Position numbers and translations under genes: made by a program. From NCBI RefSeq assembly GCF_006516965.1, contig NZ_VHLH01000001.1:124001-188000 (forward strand): a stretch of DNA of 64,000 nt. Reading direction: 5' to 3'. The notes under the pieces were generated by a model, which worked only from the letters and a program-made list of their open reading frames with translations, searched no databases and had not been told where the DNA came from. The stretch comes from Pararhizobium mangrovi. Lineage in GTDB: Bacteria; Pseudomonadota; Alphaproteobacteria; Rhizobiales; Rhizobiaceae. Below, piece after piece: positions 31,784-40,082 of the stretch; position 1 is the first letter of the stretch; every line of letters starts with the position of its first letter.

Positions 31784-33817
31784 ATGCCTCGCCACCTCGC
31801 AACCGCTCTGCTCGGCTGCTCGGCCCTCATCGCCACAGCACCGGCCTTCGCGCAGGATGCCACCGTAAAGGTGACGGACAAGACGTTCGACACCGGCGCA
31901 TCGCAGTTTGCCTACACCGAATACGAGCTTTCCGGAGAGCCGCTCGCCGAAGGGCTCGGCCTCAATCTCGACGTGCTCGATCCCGACCAGGCCGACAAGC
32001 CGGACGCGTTCGACTTCGCCGCCGGCATCGACTCCTACGAGTATTCCGAGGAAGCGATGTATGCGGTGAACTACCAGTCCAAGATGGGGCCGCACCTCGC
32101 CAACGGGCCGGTCAACGCCAAGGCCGGCGGCACGTTGCAGGACCTCGGAAAGCGCGTCATCCATCTTGCCGATTCGGTCGGCTTCGCGCCGGACGAACTG
32201 CCGCAGAACTTCTATCCGATCACCTTCCCCGTCGCGCATGCGATGCCGGAATTCGGCCAGAAGGTGGACGTCTCGGCGGTCAGCAGCGAGAAGCTCGACA
32301 TCCTCACCCACACGGGCGATGAGAAGTCGATCGACGCCGTAACGCCAGCCTATTTCCGCGACTACGGCACGCTCGGCTGGAAGGCCAGCGGAATGGACGA
32401 CACCTTCACGCCCGTTGCCGTCGGCGGCGAGATGCTGAAGGACGTCATGTGGGCGCAGGACTTCCTCGGCGGCATGCACGTTCAGTCGAGCGATGCCGAG
32501 GTCGACGACATATCGTCGAGCGACATGGACCACGACGGCAAGCACAAGCTCGGCGTTTCGGCTGCCGACGGCGTCAACGGCATGCTTCTGACCGAGATCA
32601 GCTGGGACCGGCTGCTCATGCTGCGCAATCGTTTCGGCTACGACGGCGAGAGCCTCGGCGCGCGTATCTCGCCCGATTACGACGCCACGAAGGATCCGGT
32701 CTGGTTCCCGGCCAAGGTCGCGGTCGACTTCACCCAGAAGAACGGGGTGAAGGCGCTCGGCGACCTCAAGGTGGAAGACGGCGCCTCCACGCTTCGCGCC
32801 AGCTGGATGATGCTCTGGCCGCTCGCCGAGCTCTACGGCTATACCGACCAGCGCACGGCGAACGAGAACCAGAACAAGGCCTTCCTTGCGGTCTTCGACG
32901 GCGATCCGTTCCCCGCAGCGCCGGAGGCCAACCGCGCGACGAAGCGAAGCGGCTACGAGCGCGCGGACGATCCGTTCTCCCTCGTCGAGACGCTTTCGAA
33001 CGTGGTCTTCCAAAACATGAAGACCCTGCATTACGACAAGAAGGACGGCACGCTCGTCGACCGGTGGCCCGATGGCGAGCAGGGCAAGACGGTCACGGCC
33101 TTCGATGCGGCCTATTCGCTGGTCGCGCTCGACATCTACCATCGCGCCATCGACGCGCTGCCCGTCGGCTACGCCTCGGCTTCCAGCGGCAAGCCGCTCG
33201 ATACCGAACAGGGCAAGGAAGCGCTCGACCTCTTGAAGAACGAGGCGGACTTCATCGTCGACAAGCTCGTCGGCGACGACGGTCTCGTGGCGGACAGCTA
33301 CACGGTGGGAAAGGGCGCCTCCGACAGCCATTCCCTCGGCACGCAGTTCGCCGCAATCCGCGGCCTCGCCGCAGCCTTCGTCGCGACGGACGACACGAAG
33401 TACCGCAAGGCCGCACGCGGCATCTACGAGGCCGTGAACAAGACGATGGTCGACGCGGGAAGCGGTCTGTACAACCCGACGCCCGGCAAGCCCTTCACCG
33501 TCACGCCCTGGACGGCGGGTGCCGTCAGCGGCGGCCTGCGCGCGCTCCTGCAGACGCTCTACAACCAGGAAGACGAGAACGCGGCGGGCCTCGACCGTGC
33601 AGCCCTTGCGCAGCATTACACGACCTGGTTCCACACGGTCGGGCGCGGTATGCAGCTCGCCGAATGGCTGGCCGACACCGGCGAGCACTATGTGAAGGGC
33701 GGCAACGGCGACGTGAACCGGAACGGCATCAAGGAATTGACCGCTGCCGGCGGCGAATACGGCACCGCGCCGGTGATGGCCGGCAAGGTGACCGTCGAAC
33801 CCGCCGCCACCGACTGA
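31784..33817 (+). CDS. Exported protein of unknown function, first gene of the FTR1/cytochrome locus
   Basis: A 677-residue exported protein. It has a signal peptide MPRHLATALLGCSALIATAPAFAQD, then a mostly acidic chain without membrane helices or CxxCH motifs. The region of about 370-640 is rich in helices separated by Gly/Pro turns (for example AFDAAYSLVALDIYHRA, YRKAARGIYEAVNKTM, TPWTAGAVSGGLRALL), suggestive of an alpha-helical toroid. An Asp/Ser-rich stretch (SSDAEVDDISSSDMDHDG) could bind divalent metal. No family was recognised. Placement in front of a multihaem cytochrome and an FTR1 permease suggests a periplasmic partner in metal capture or redox chemistry. The start at 31784 gives a clean signal peptide. 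Confidence 0.85.
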   Translation: MPRHLATALLGCSALIATAPAFAQDATVKVTDKTFDTGASQFAYTEYELSGEPLAEGLGLNLDVLDPDQADKPDAFDFAAGIDSYEYSEEAMYAVNYQSKMGPHLANGPVNAKAGGTLQDLGKRVIHLADSVGFAPDELPQNFYPITFPVAHAMPEFGQKVDVSAVSSEKLDILTHTGDEKSIDAVTPAYFRDYGTLGWKASGMDDTFTPVAVGGEMLKDVMWAQDFLGGMHVQSSDAEVDDISSSDMDHDGKHKLGVSAADGVNGMLLTEISWDRLLMLRNRFGYDGESLGARISPDYDATKDPVWFPAKVAVDFTQKNGVKALGDLKVEDGASTLRASWMMLWPLAELYGYTDQRTANENQNKAFLAVFDGDPFPAAPEANRATKRSGYERADDPFSLVETLSNVVFQNMKTLHYDKKDGTLVDRWPDGEQGKTVTAFDAAYSLVALDIYHRAIDALPVGYASASSGKPLDTEQGKEALDLLKNEADFIVDKLVGDDGLVADSYTVGKGASDSHSLGTQFAAIRGLAAAFVATDDTKYRKAARGIYEAVNKTMVDAGSGLYNPTPGKPFTVTPWTAGAVSGGLRALLQTLYNQEDENAAGLDRAALAQHYTTWFHTVGRGMQLAEWLADTGEHYVKGGNGDVNRNGIKELTAAGGEYGTAPVMAGKVTVEPAATD

Positions 33818-33899
33818 TCGAAGACGTTTCGCCCGCTGATGCCTTCGCGGTGTCGGCGGGCGACGACGCGGGCCGGTCGAGCGCCGGCAACGGAACGCG

Positions 33900-36800
33900 A
33901 TGAGCATCGATGACGCAAGGCGCGGGGCGTTGGCCGCGTGCCCGACGAAGAGGAGATGGAAGGTCTCGCGCCGGCTGGCGAAGCCGGCCGAACTGTCTCT
34001 CTATGTCTTGCTCGCGACCGGGCTCCTGCTTTTCGCCCCCTTCGGCCTTTCCTGGGCGGTCGTGCGCTGGGCGCTCGTCGTCCACGTCGTCTCGGCCATC
34101 GTCTTCGTCCCCTGCCTCGTCGTTCCCTTCTGGATCAGCCATCGCGGTTTGGTGACGACGACGCGCAAGCGCTTTCTGCGCATCACCGGGCGCATTCTCG
34201 AACTCGTCTTCGTGGCGATGTTCGCAAGCGGCGCCTTCCTCCTCTTCGTCGGCTGGAACGGCACCTTCGCGGGCGGGCTCGCGCACGACCTGCACCTGCT
34301 GCTCGCCGTGCCGGTCATCCTCGTCGTCGCCGCGCACGCCTGGCGTTTTTCGTTCCTGAAAGCGCTCGTCACCGGCGCGCTCGTCGCCGGCTTCCTCGGC
34401 GGCCTTGCGATGCCGGCGGCCTCCGCGCCGAAGCAGGCATCTTCCGCCGTCGAAAGCACGTCGCTGCTGCTCGAAGCCGGCGGAAATACGCTGCTTTCGG
34501 CGAATTTCGACGGTGGTTCGGTGAGCCGCGTCGACCGCAGGACGGGAAAGCGTGTGGCCGAGGCGGCCATTGGCGGCGACATCACGGCGCTGACGGTGGA
34601 TGCAGACGACGGGCTCGTCGCCGCGAGCGACTTTACCGGCAACCGGGTCGTCCTGCTCGACCGCGCATCGCTGAAGGTGGAGCGCACGATCGCGATCGAG
34701 GGCCGTCCGGCAGGCATCGTCTACGACGCGCGCAACCGGCTTTTCTGGGTCGCCGCCACGGAAGGCGACCAGCTCTACGCGCTTTCGCCCGACGGCAGGA
34801 TCGAAGCCGACATGAAGGTCGCCGAGAGCCCGCGCGGTCTGGCCCTGATGCCGGACGGACGCCTTCTCGTCAGCCATTCCATGATCGGCGCGGTCTCGAT
34901 CTACGATACGACGCGCCTGCCGGCCAAACGCACGAAGCTGATCCGCCTCGGCGTCGAACAGAACACGGACGAGACGGTCTCACAGGGTCTCCCGAGGCGC
35001 CTCGATCGCATCGCCGTCAGCCCGGACGGCAAGCAGGCGTGGCTCCCGCACGTCCTGTGGAATTTCGATCACCCCTTCCAGTTCCAGTCGACGGTCTTCC
35101 CGGCGATCTCCGTCCTTTCGCTGAAGCCCGGCGCCGAGCACGAGGTGCTTTCGCGGCGCAAGCAGCTCTTCAAGCAGATCAACATCGTCGAGGACGGCCA
35201 GCGCACCCGCATCGTCTCCAACCCGGCCGACGTCGCGTTTTCCGCCGATGGCGGCAAGGCTTACGTGACCTTCGCCGGCAGCGAGGATCTCGGCGTCTTC
35301 GACCTTTCGCGCGCCCCGCCGATCGACGCCGCGAACGCCAAGGGAACGGCGGGTGCCAAGGCCGTCGAGATCTATCGCCACCTGCCGGGCGAGAACCCAC
35401 GCGGCCTCGTCGTTTCCGGCGACGACATCTTCGTGCAGAACGCCATGGGCCTCGACCTGTCGAAGCTTTCGACGGGCGGCAGCGGGCCGTTCGCCCGGGT
35501 AAAGGTGGCGAAGGCGCATTTCGCGAAGCTCGTCGCCGCCGATCCGCTCGATCCGGACACTCGGCGCGGCGAGCGGCTGTTCGACCTTGCAAACACCGCC
35601 GCATTTCCCGACGCGCCGATGGCCGGCGACAACTGGATGAGCTGTTCGAGCTGCCATGTCGACGGCTTCAACTTCACCAACAAGGCGCTCTTCCAGGCGA
35701 CGCCGGTCGACAAGTTCCATTCCGCCTTCACCGGCCACGGCTCGATCAAGCGCCTCGTCGCCGGCGATTTCATCGGCGACTACATCCGCATGATCAAGAA
35801 TACGCAGGGCGGCATGGGCCACGACACGCGCTTCGACACGCCGGTGACGGACCCCGCGCATCCCTCCGAAACGGTGAAGGCGATGATGCGCGATCTCCAC
35901 GCCTACGTCACGTCGAACGGCAATCTGCCGCTTCTCGCCACGTGGCTTCGCGGCAAGGACGGCGGCGCATCCGTCGACGCGAAGGCGTGGACGAACCCGG
36001 CTCTGTGCGGCCAGTGCCATTCGAAAATCTTCAAGGACTGGGCGAACTCCATGCACCATGGCATGGCGCAGTCCGACCCTTATTACGCGACGCTCGAGGA
36101 TCTGGCGGCCAAGGACGAGGGCGAGCCGTTCCGCGCCTGGTGCATGGGCTGCCATGCTCCGCAGCAACTTCTTTCCGGCAAGCGCCGCACGACGGACGAG
36201 CCTTCGCGCATGTTCGACACCGACGGAGCGGCACTCGAAGCAAGGCTGAAGGACTATGTCCACGCCACCGACGAAGGGGCCGGCTGCCTCACCTGCCACC
36301 GCGTGGAAAAGATCGAGGATTCCGGCCAGCTTTCGGCCGGCAATGCGAGCATCGACCTTTCGCCCGGCGACCGGCCGACCTATCCCGGCGAAAACTCCGA
36401 TTGGGCGGCACTGCGCGCCTTCGCCCACCGGACCATCCGCGCGCGACCGCAAGAGCATGCGCAGTCCATGCTGAACCACATCGAGGGCGGCAACCCGAAG
36501 CTGTGCGCCAGTTGCCACTCCGAGTTCGCGCCGGGCACCGGCGCCTACATCATTTCGACCTACGAGGAATGGGCGCATTCCTCCTTCAACGCGCCCGGCG
36601 ATCCGGCGCAAAACCGGACCTGCGCGGATTGCCACATGCATGCCGACGTCGACCGCATCGGCGAGAACGTACCCGGGCGGGCGACGGACGGCGGGGCGAT
36701 GAAGGCGAACGTCGTATCGCACCGCTTCACCGGCGCACAGTACAACATCGTCGGCTTGCGCGATCCGGAAGCGCGCGCGCAATCGATCGCGCTTCTGAAA

Positions 36801-37292
36801 TCCGCGGCACGCCTTTCGCTGCAACCGGGGAAGGCTGGGACCGTCACCATCCGGGTCGCCAACACCGGTACCGGCCACGACTTGCCGGGTGGCATCTCGA
36901 ACTTCCGGCAGATGTGGCTCGCCTTCAGCGTGAAGGATGCCGCAGGCAGGACGGTTCTCACCTCCGGCGGGGTCGACCAGGACGGCCATGTCGACGAGGG
37001 CGCGCGCTTCTTCCACAAGGTGCTCGGTGACGAGAAGGCGCACGACGTCGGCCTGAAGTTCTGGCGCCTCGCGCGCATGGCGGAGGACACGCGCATTCCC
37101 GCCGACGGCCATCGCGACGAAACCTATGCCCTGCCGCGCGACGTCGCCTATCCGCTGCACGTCGCGGCGACGCTGCGCTTTCGTACCTTCCCGCGCGAAT
37201 TGAGCGAAATGGTCAAGAAACGCTATCCCGACCTGCCATTGCCGAAGATCGTCGACATGGCCCATCTCACACGAACGATCGATCGGCCCTGA
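33900..37292 (+). CDS. Membrane cytochrome b-like / beta-propeller / hexahaem cytochrome c fusion
   Basis: A 1130-residue composite redox protein. Residues 30-172 hold four or five membrane helices with histidines (62, 81, 129, 132, 146) placed like haem b ligands. Residues of about 180-545 look like a YncE-type beta-propeller. At about 560-680 there is one c-type haem domain (CSSCH at 582). At about 695-925 there are five more haem sites: CGQCH 703, CMGCH 748, CLTCH 796, CASCH 869, CADCH 908. A final region of about 200 residues is beta-rich. The likely topology is a cytoplasmic-membrane anchor with a large periplasmic electron-transfer part. It lies three bases before the FTR1 permease gene, suggesting electron transfer to or from iron during uptake. 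Not recognised as a named family. Confidence 0.87.
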   Translation: MSIDDARRGALAACPTKRRWKVSRRLAKPAELSLYVLLATGLLLFAPFGLSWAVVRWALVVHVVSAIVFVPCLVVPFWISHRGLVTTTRKRFLRITGRILELVFVAMFASGAFLLFVGWNGTFAGGLAHDLHLLLAVPVILVVAAHAWRFSFLKALVTGALVAGFLGGLAMPAASAPKQASSAVESTSLLLEAGGNTLLSANFDGGSVSRVDRRTGKRVAEAAIGGDITALTVDADDGLVAASDFTGNRVVLLDRASLKVERTIAIEGRPAGIVYDARNRLFWVAATEGDQLYALSPDGRIEADMKVAESPRGLALMPDGRLLVSHSMIGAVSIYDTTRLPAKRTKLIRLGVEQNTDETVSQGLPRRLDRIAVSPDGKQAWLPHVLWNFDHPFQFQSTVFPAISVLSLKPGAEHEVLSRRKQLFKQINIVEDGQRTRIVSNPADVAFSADGGKAYVTFAGSEDLGVFDLSRAPPIDAANAKGTAGAKAVEIYRHLPGENPRGLVVSGDDIFVQNAMGLDLSKLSTGGSGPFARVKVAKAHFAKLVAADPLDPDTRRGERLFDLANTAAFPDAPMAGDNWMSCSSCHVDGFNFTNKALFQATPVDKFHSAFTGHGSIKRLVAGDFIGDYIRMIKNTQGGMGHDTRFDTPVTDPAHPSETVKAMMRDLHAYVTSNGNLPLLATWLRGKDGGASVDAKAWTNPALCGQCHSKIFKDWANSMHHGMAQSDPYYATLEDLAAKDEGEPFRAWCMGCHAPQQLLSGKRRTTDEPSRMFDTDGAALEARLKDYVHATDEGAGCLTCHRVEKIEDSGQLSAGNASIDLSPGDRPTYPGENSDWAALRAFAHRTIRARPQEHAQSMLNHIEGGNPKLCASCHSEFAPGTGAYIISTYEEWAHSSFNAPGDPAQNRTCADCHMHADVDRIGENVPGRATDGGAMKANVVSHRFTGAQYNIVGLRDPEARAQSIALLKSAARLSLQPGKAGTVTIRVANTGTGHDLPGGISNFRQMWLAFSVKDAAGRTVLTSGGVDQDGHVDEGARFFHKVLGDEKAHDVGLKFWRLARMAEDTRIPADGHRDETYALPRDVAYPLHVAATLRFRTFPRELSEMVKKRYPDLPLPKIVDMAHLTRTIDRP

Positions 37293-37295
37293 TCC

Positions 37296-38105
37296 ATGCT
37301 GGTTACCTTTCTCGTCCTGTTCCGCGAAGGGCTCGAAGCCTTCCTTCTCGTCGGTATCCTGCTTACCTACCTGACCCGCCTCGGCGCGCGCGGTTACGCG
37401 AAATGGATCTATGTCGGGGTGGGCGCCGGGATCCTCGCTTCTCTCGTCGCCGCCTTCGTGTTCCAGGTGGTGATCGACCAGTTCCACAACGACGAGTACC
37501 GCGCCTATCTGACGGCCGGCATCATGATCGTGGCGACGGCGGTGCTCACCTATATGGCGGTCTGGATGCAGAAGCAGGCGCGCGCCCATACCGACGAGGC
37601 GAAACGCCAGCTCGAGCACTACGTCGCCGGCAATCAGGTCGTCGGCATCGCCGTGCTCGCCTTCGTCTCGGTCTGGCGCGAGGGCATCGAGACGGTGCTC
37701 TTCCTTTCCGCGCTTTCCTATGGCGGCCAGTCGCCTTCGCTTTTAGGCGGTCTCGTCGGCCTCGCCGCGGCGATCGCGGTCGTCTTCGTACTGATGAAGG
37801 GCGCGCGCCGCGTGCCGCTCGCCGCCTTCTTCCGCTGGACGAGCCTGCTCCTCATCGTCATCGCCGCGGGCCTTCTCGGTTCGGCGATCGCCGTCCTGCA
37901 AGGCGCGGGCATGCTTCCCGGTCCGACGGCACCGCTGTTCGACCTTTCCGGCGTGCTTTCCGACAATGGCGGGGTCGGCTCCTTCCTGCGCGGCCTCTTC
38001 GGCTACAACGCGACGCCGACGCCACCGCAATTCGCGCTCTGGGCGCTCTATCTCGTCGTGGCGCTCGCCTTCTGGAGGCGCGGCTATGCCCCGAAGCCGG
38101 CCTGA
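37296..38105 (+). CDS. FTR1-family high-affinity iron permease
   Basis: A 269-residue, seven-helix permease of the FTR1/EfeU family. The two REXXE iron-binding motifs are intact: REGLE at residues 10-14 and REGIE at 128-132, each inside a membrane helix. Family members carry iron coupled to a ferroxidase (Fet3 in yeast) or to EfeO/EfeB in bacteria. No efeO, efeB or multicopper oxidase is adjacent; instead the upstream gene encodes a six-CxxCH cytochrome. The end overlaps the start of the following FAD enzyme gene by 20 bases. Confidence 0.93.
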   Translation: MLVTFLVLFREGLEAFLLVGILLTYLTRLGARGYAKWIYVGVGAGILASLVAAFVFQVVIDQFHNDEYRAYLTAGIMIVATAVLTYMAVWMQKQARAHTDEAKRQLEHYVAGNQVVGIAVLAFVSVWREGIETVLFLSALSYGGQSPSLLGGLVGLAAAIAVVFVLMKGARRVPLAAFFRWTSLLLIVIAAGLLGSAIAVLQGAGMLPGPTAPLFDLSGVLSDNGGVGSFLRGLFGYNATPTPPQFALWALYLVVALAFWRRGYAPKPA

Positions 38106-39486
38106 GCGCGTCGTCGTTATCGGCGCCGGCCCCGCGGGCCTCACCGCCGCGCTGACGCTCGCCGAGCGCGGCGTCGCGGTCACGGTTCTGGAGCGCGGTG
38201 CCGCGATCGGCGGCCTCGCCGGCACGACGACCTTCAAGGGCAGGGCAGGTACCTACCGGTTCGACTATGGCGGCCACCGCTTCATCACCCACAACGAAAG
38301 CCTGCTGAAGCTCGTCGAGGAGCTTCTGGGCGACGATCTGCTGACGGCGCAACGGCGCAGCGTCATCCGCCTCGGCGGACGGGTCTACGAGTACCCGCTG
38401 TCGCTCGCCAATCTCGTGAAGAACGCGCCCGCCGGCATGATGGCCGGCGTCGCGCGCGATCTCGGCGCGATGGCCATGAAACGGGAACGGCGAACGGGGG
38501 ACAGCTTCGCGAACTGGATCGAGAGCCGCTTCGGGCGCACGCTCTATCGTACGTTCTTCGAAGGCTATACCCGCAAGCTCTGGGGCATCGAGCCCGACGA
38601 CCTTTCCGCCGACTGGGCGGAACAGCGCATCAGCCTCGTGGACCTGCGCGAGGTCGCCCGCCTGCTTCTTCCCGGTGCCGGAAAGGGGCCGCGCACCTAT
38701 GCGCGCAGCTATCGCTATCCGCGCCACGGCTTCGGCGTCATCTTCGAGCGGCTGGCAGCCCGGCTGGAACGCGCCGGCGCGAGCTTGCACGCCGGCGTCA
38801 CAGTTACCGGTCTCGCCGCCCGCGACGGGCAAATCCACGCTGTGGAAACCGACGACGGTGCCTTCGCATGCGATGCCGTGATCTCCACCGTTCCGCTGCC
38901 CGCCATGGTTCGCCTGACCGGTGGGGAAAGCCGGCTTCGCTTCCGTGGCCTGCGCTTCTTCAACATGGCGATGGCGGTCGAGAACGTCTCACCGTTCACC
39001 TGGCAGTACCTTTCCGATCCGGACATGATCGCCACGCGCCTGCAGGAGCCGAAGCGCCGCTCGCCGGAAATGGCGCCGCCCGGCATGAGTTCGCTGATGC
39101 TCGAAATCCCCTGCGATCCCGGCGACGATCTCTGGACGATGACGGACGACGCGCTTTTCCCGCGCATCGCAGCCGATCTCGAACGCCTCGGCATCGATCC
39201 CGCTCTGGCGACGGGTGAAATGTTCTCGGTGCGCGCGCCGAACGCCTATCCGCTGATGGCGATCGGCTACGAGGCCGAACGCCAGCGCGCCTTCACGCAT
39301 CTGGCGCGCTTCGAGAATCTCGTGCAATGCGGACGACAGGGGACGTTCCGGTACGTCTTCACCGACGCGGCGATGGAAATGGGCCAGATGGCCGGCGAGG
39401 CGCTGATTGCCGGCGACGACCGTCGCGCCGCGATCCACGACCATCGCAACGAACGCACCGTCATCGAAACGGAGAGCATCGCATGA
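38086..39486 (+). CDS. FAD-dependent oxidoreductase, Glf/amine-oxidase-like
   Basis: A 466-residue flavoprotein. It has an N-terminal dinucleotide fold (VVVIGAGPAGLTAAL, glycines 13, 15, 18), a GGLAG segment, and a second part with FDYGGHRF, KLWGIEPDDLSADWAEQR and a C-terminal GRQGTFRYVFTDAAMEMG. The overall pattern is that of the UDP-galactopyranose mutase/protoporphyrinogen-oxidase-like group, often found in exopolysaccharide loci, but the substrate is unknown. GGAGG lies eight bases before the ATG, inside the FTR1 gene. Its stop overlaps the next start, so it is co-translated with the downstream exported protein. Confidence 0.88.
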   Translation: MPRSRPERVVVIGAGPAGLTAALTLAERGVAVTVLERGAAIGGLAGTTTFKGRAGTYRFDYGGHRFITHNESLLKLVEELLGDDLLTAQRRSVIRLGGRVYEYPLSLANLVKNAPAGMMAGVARDLGAMAMKRERRTGDSFANWIESRFGRTLYRTFFEGYTRKLWGIEPDDLSADWAEQRISLVDLREVARLLLPGAGKGPRTYARSYRYPRHGFGVIFERLAARLERAGASLHAGVTVTGLAARDGQIHAVETDDGAFACDAVISTVPLPAMVRLTGGESRLRFRGLRFFNMAMAVENVSPFTWQYLSDPDMIATRLQEPKRRSPEMAPPGMSSLMLEIPCDPGDDLWTMTDDALFPRIAADLERLGIDPALATGEMFSVRAPNAYPLMAIGYEAERQRAFTHLARFENLVQCGRQGTFRYVFTDAAMEMGQMAGEALIAGDDRRAAIHDHRNERTVIETESIA

Positions 39487-40082
39487 AATTCCGGCTTTTC
39501 GGCGCACTTGCCGTATTCGCACTCTTCATCCTCGCCGCAGCCTCGCCCGCCGCGGCGTATTCCTATGCCGCCGCCGGCAAGGAACCGTTGATCGAAAATC
39601 GCGAGGCGCTGCTTTCCGGAATCGACAAGGGCGACTGGCAGTCGGTTCGCAAGGCCTATGCCGGCATGAAGAGCGACATCGCCTATCTCGATGCCAACGA
39701 GGACAAGGGCATCGCCGGTGCCTTCGACAAGGCACTCGCCGCACAGAAGGGCGACGTGCTGAAGAGCCTGCTGCGTCGTGCCTATGTGGACGAGATCGAA
39801 CGCCGGCTCGACGGTGCGCGCGACCAGATCGACGACTACCAGAACGCGAAGGTGCTGGTGGTCAAGGCGCAGAAATTTTACGAGGCCATGGCCGGCGACC
39901 TCGAGCCGAAGCCGCGTGCAGCCGTCGAGGACGGTCTGAAACGCGCGCTCGACGCGATCGGCAATCCGGGGCTCTTCGGCGTCGGTGCCAAGGATCCGGA
40001 CCCCAAGGCGTTGGCCGAGGCCCGCAAGGACGTGCTCGCCGCGCTGAAGCCGTCCGCGCCCGAAGCAGGCTCGAGCGGGTGA
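39483..40082 (+). CDS. Exported helical protein of unknown function
   Basis: A 199-residue protein: signal peptide (about 1-25, ending ASPAAAYS), then an almost wholly helical domain with periodic acidic and Lys residues (ENREALLSGIDKGDWQS, YVDEIERRLDGARDQIDDY, KVLVVKAQKFYEAM). Helical periplasmic domains of this kind are seen in EfeO-type and N-terminal FTR1-associated proteins, so it may stand in as an iron-presenting partner. No EfeO metal motif could be confirmed. The ATG overlaps the previous stop (ATGA) and its own stop overlaps the next GTG. Confidence 0.8.
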   Translation: MKFRLFGALAVFALFILAAASPAAAYSYAAAGKEPLIENREALLSGIDKGDWQSVRKAYAGMKSDIAYLDANEDKGIAGAFDKALAAQKGDVLKSLLRRAYVDEIERRLDGARDQIDDYQNAKVLVVKAQKFYEAMAGDLEPKPRAAVEDGLKRALDAIGNPGLFGVGAKDPDPKALAEARKDVLAALKPSAPEAGSSG

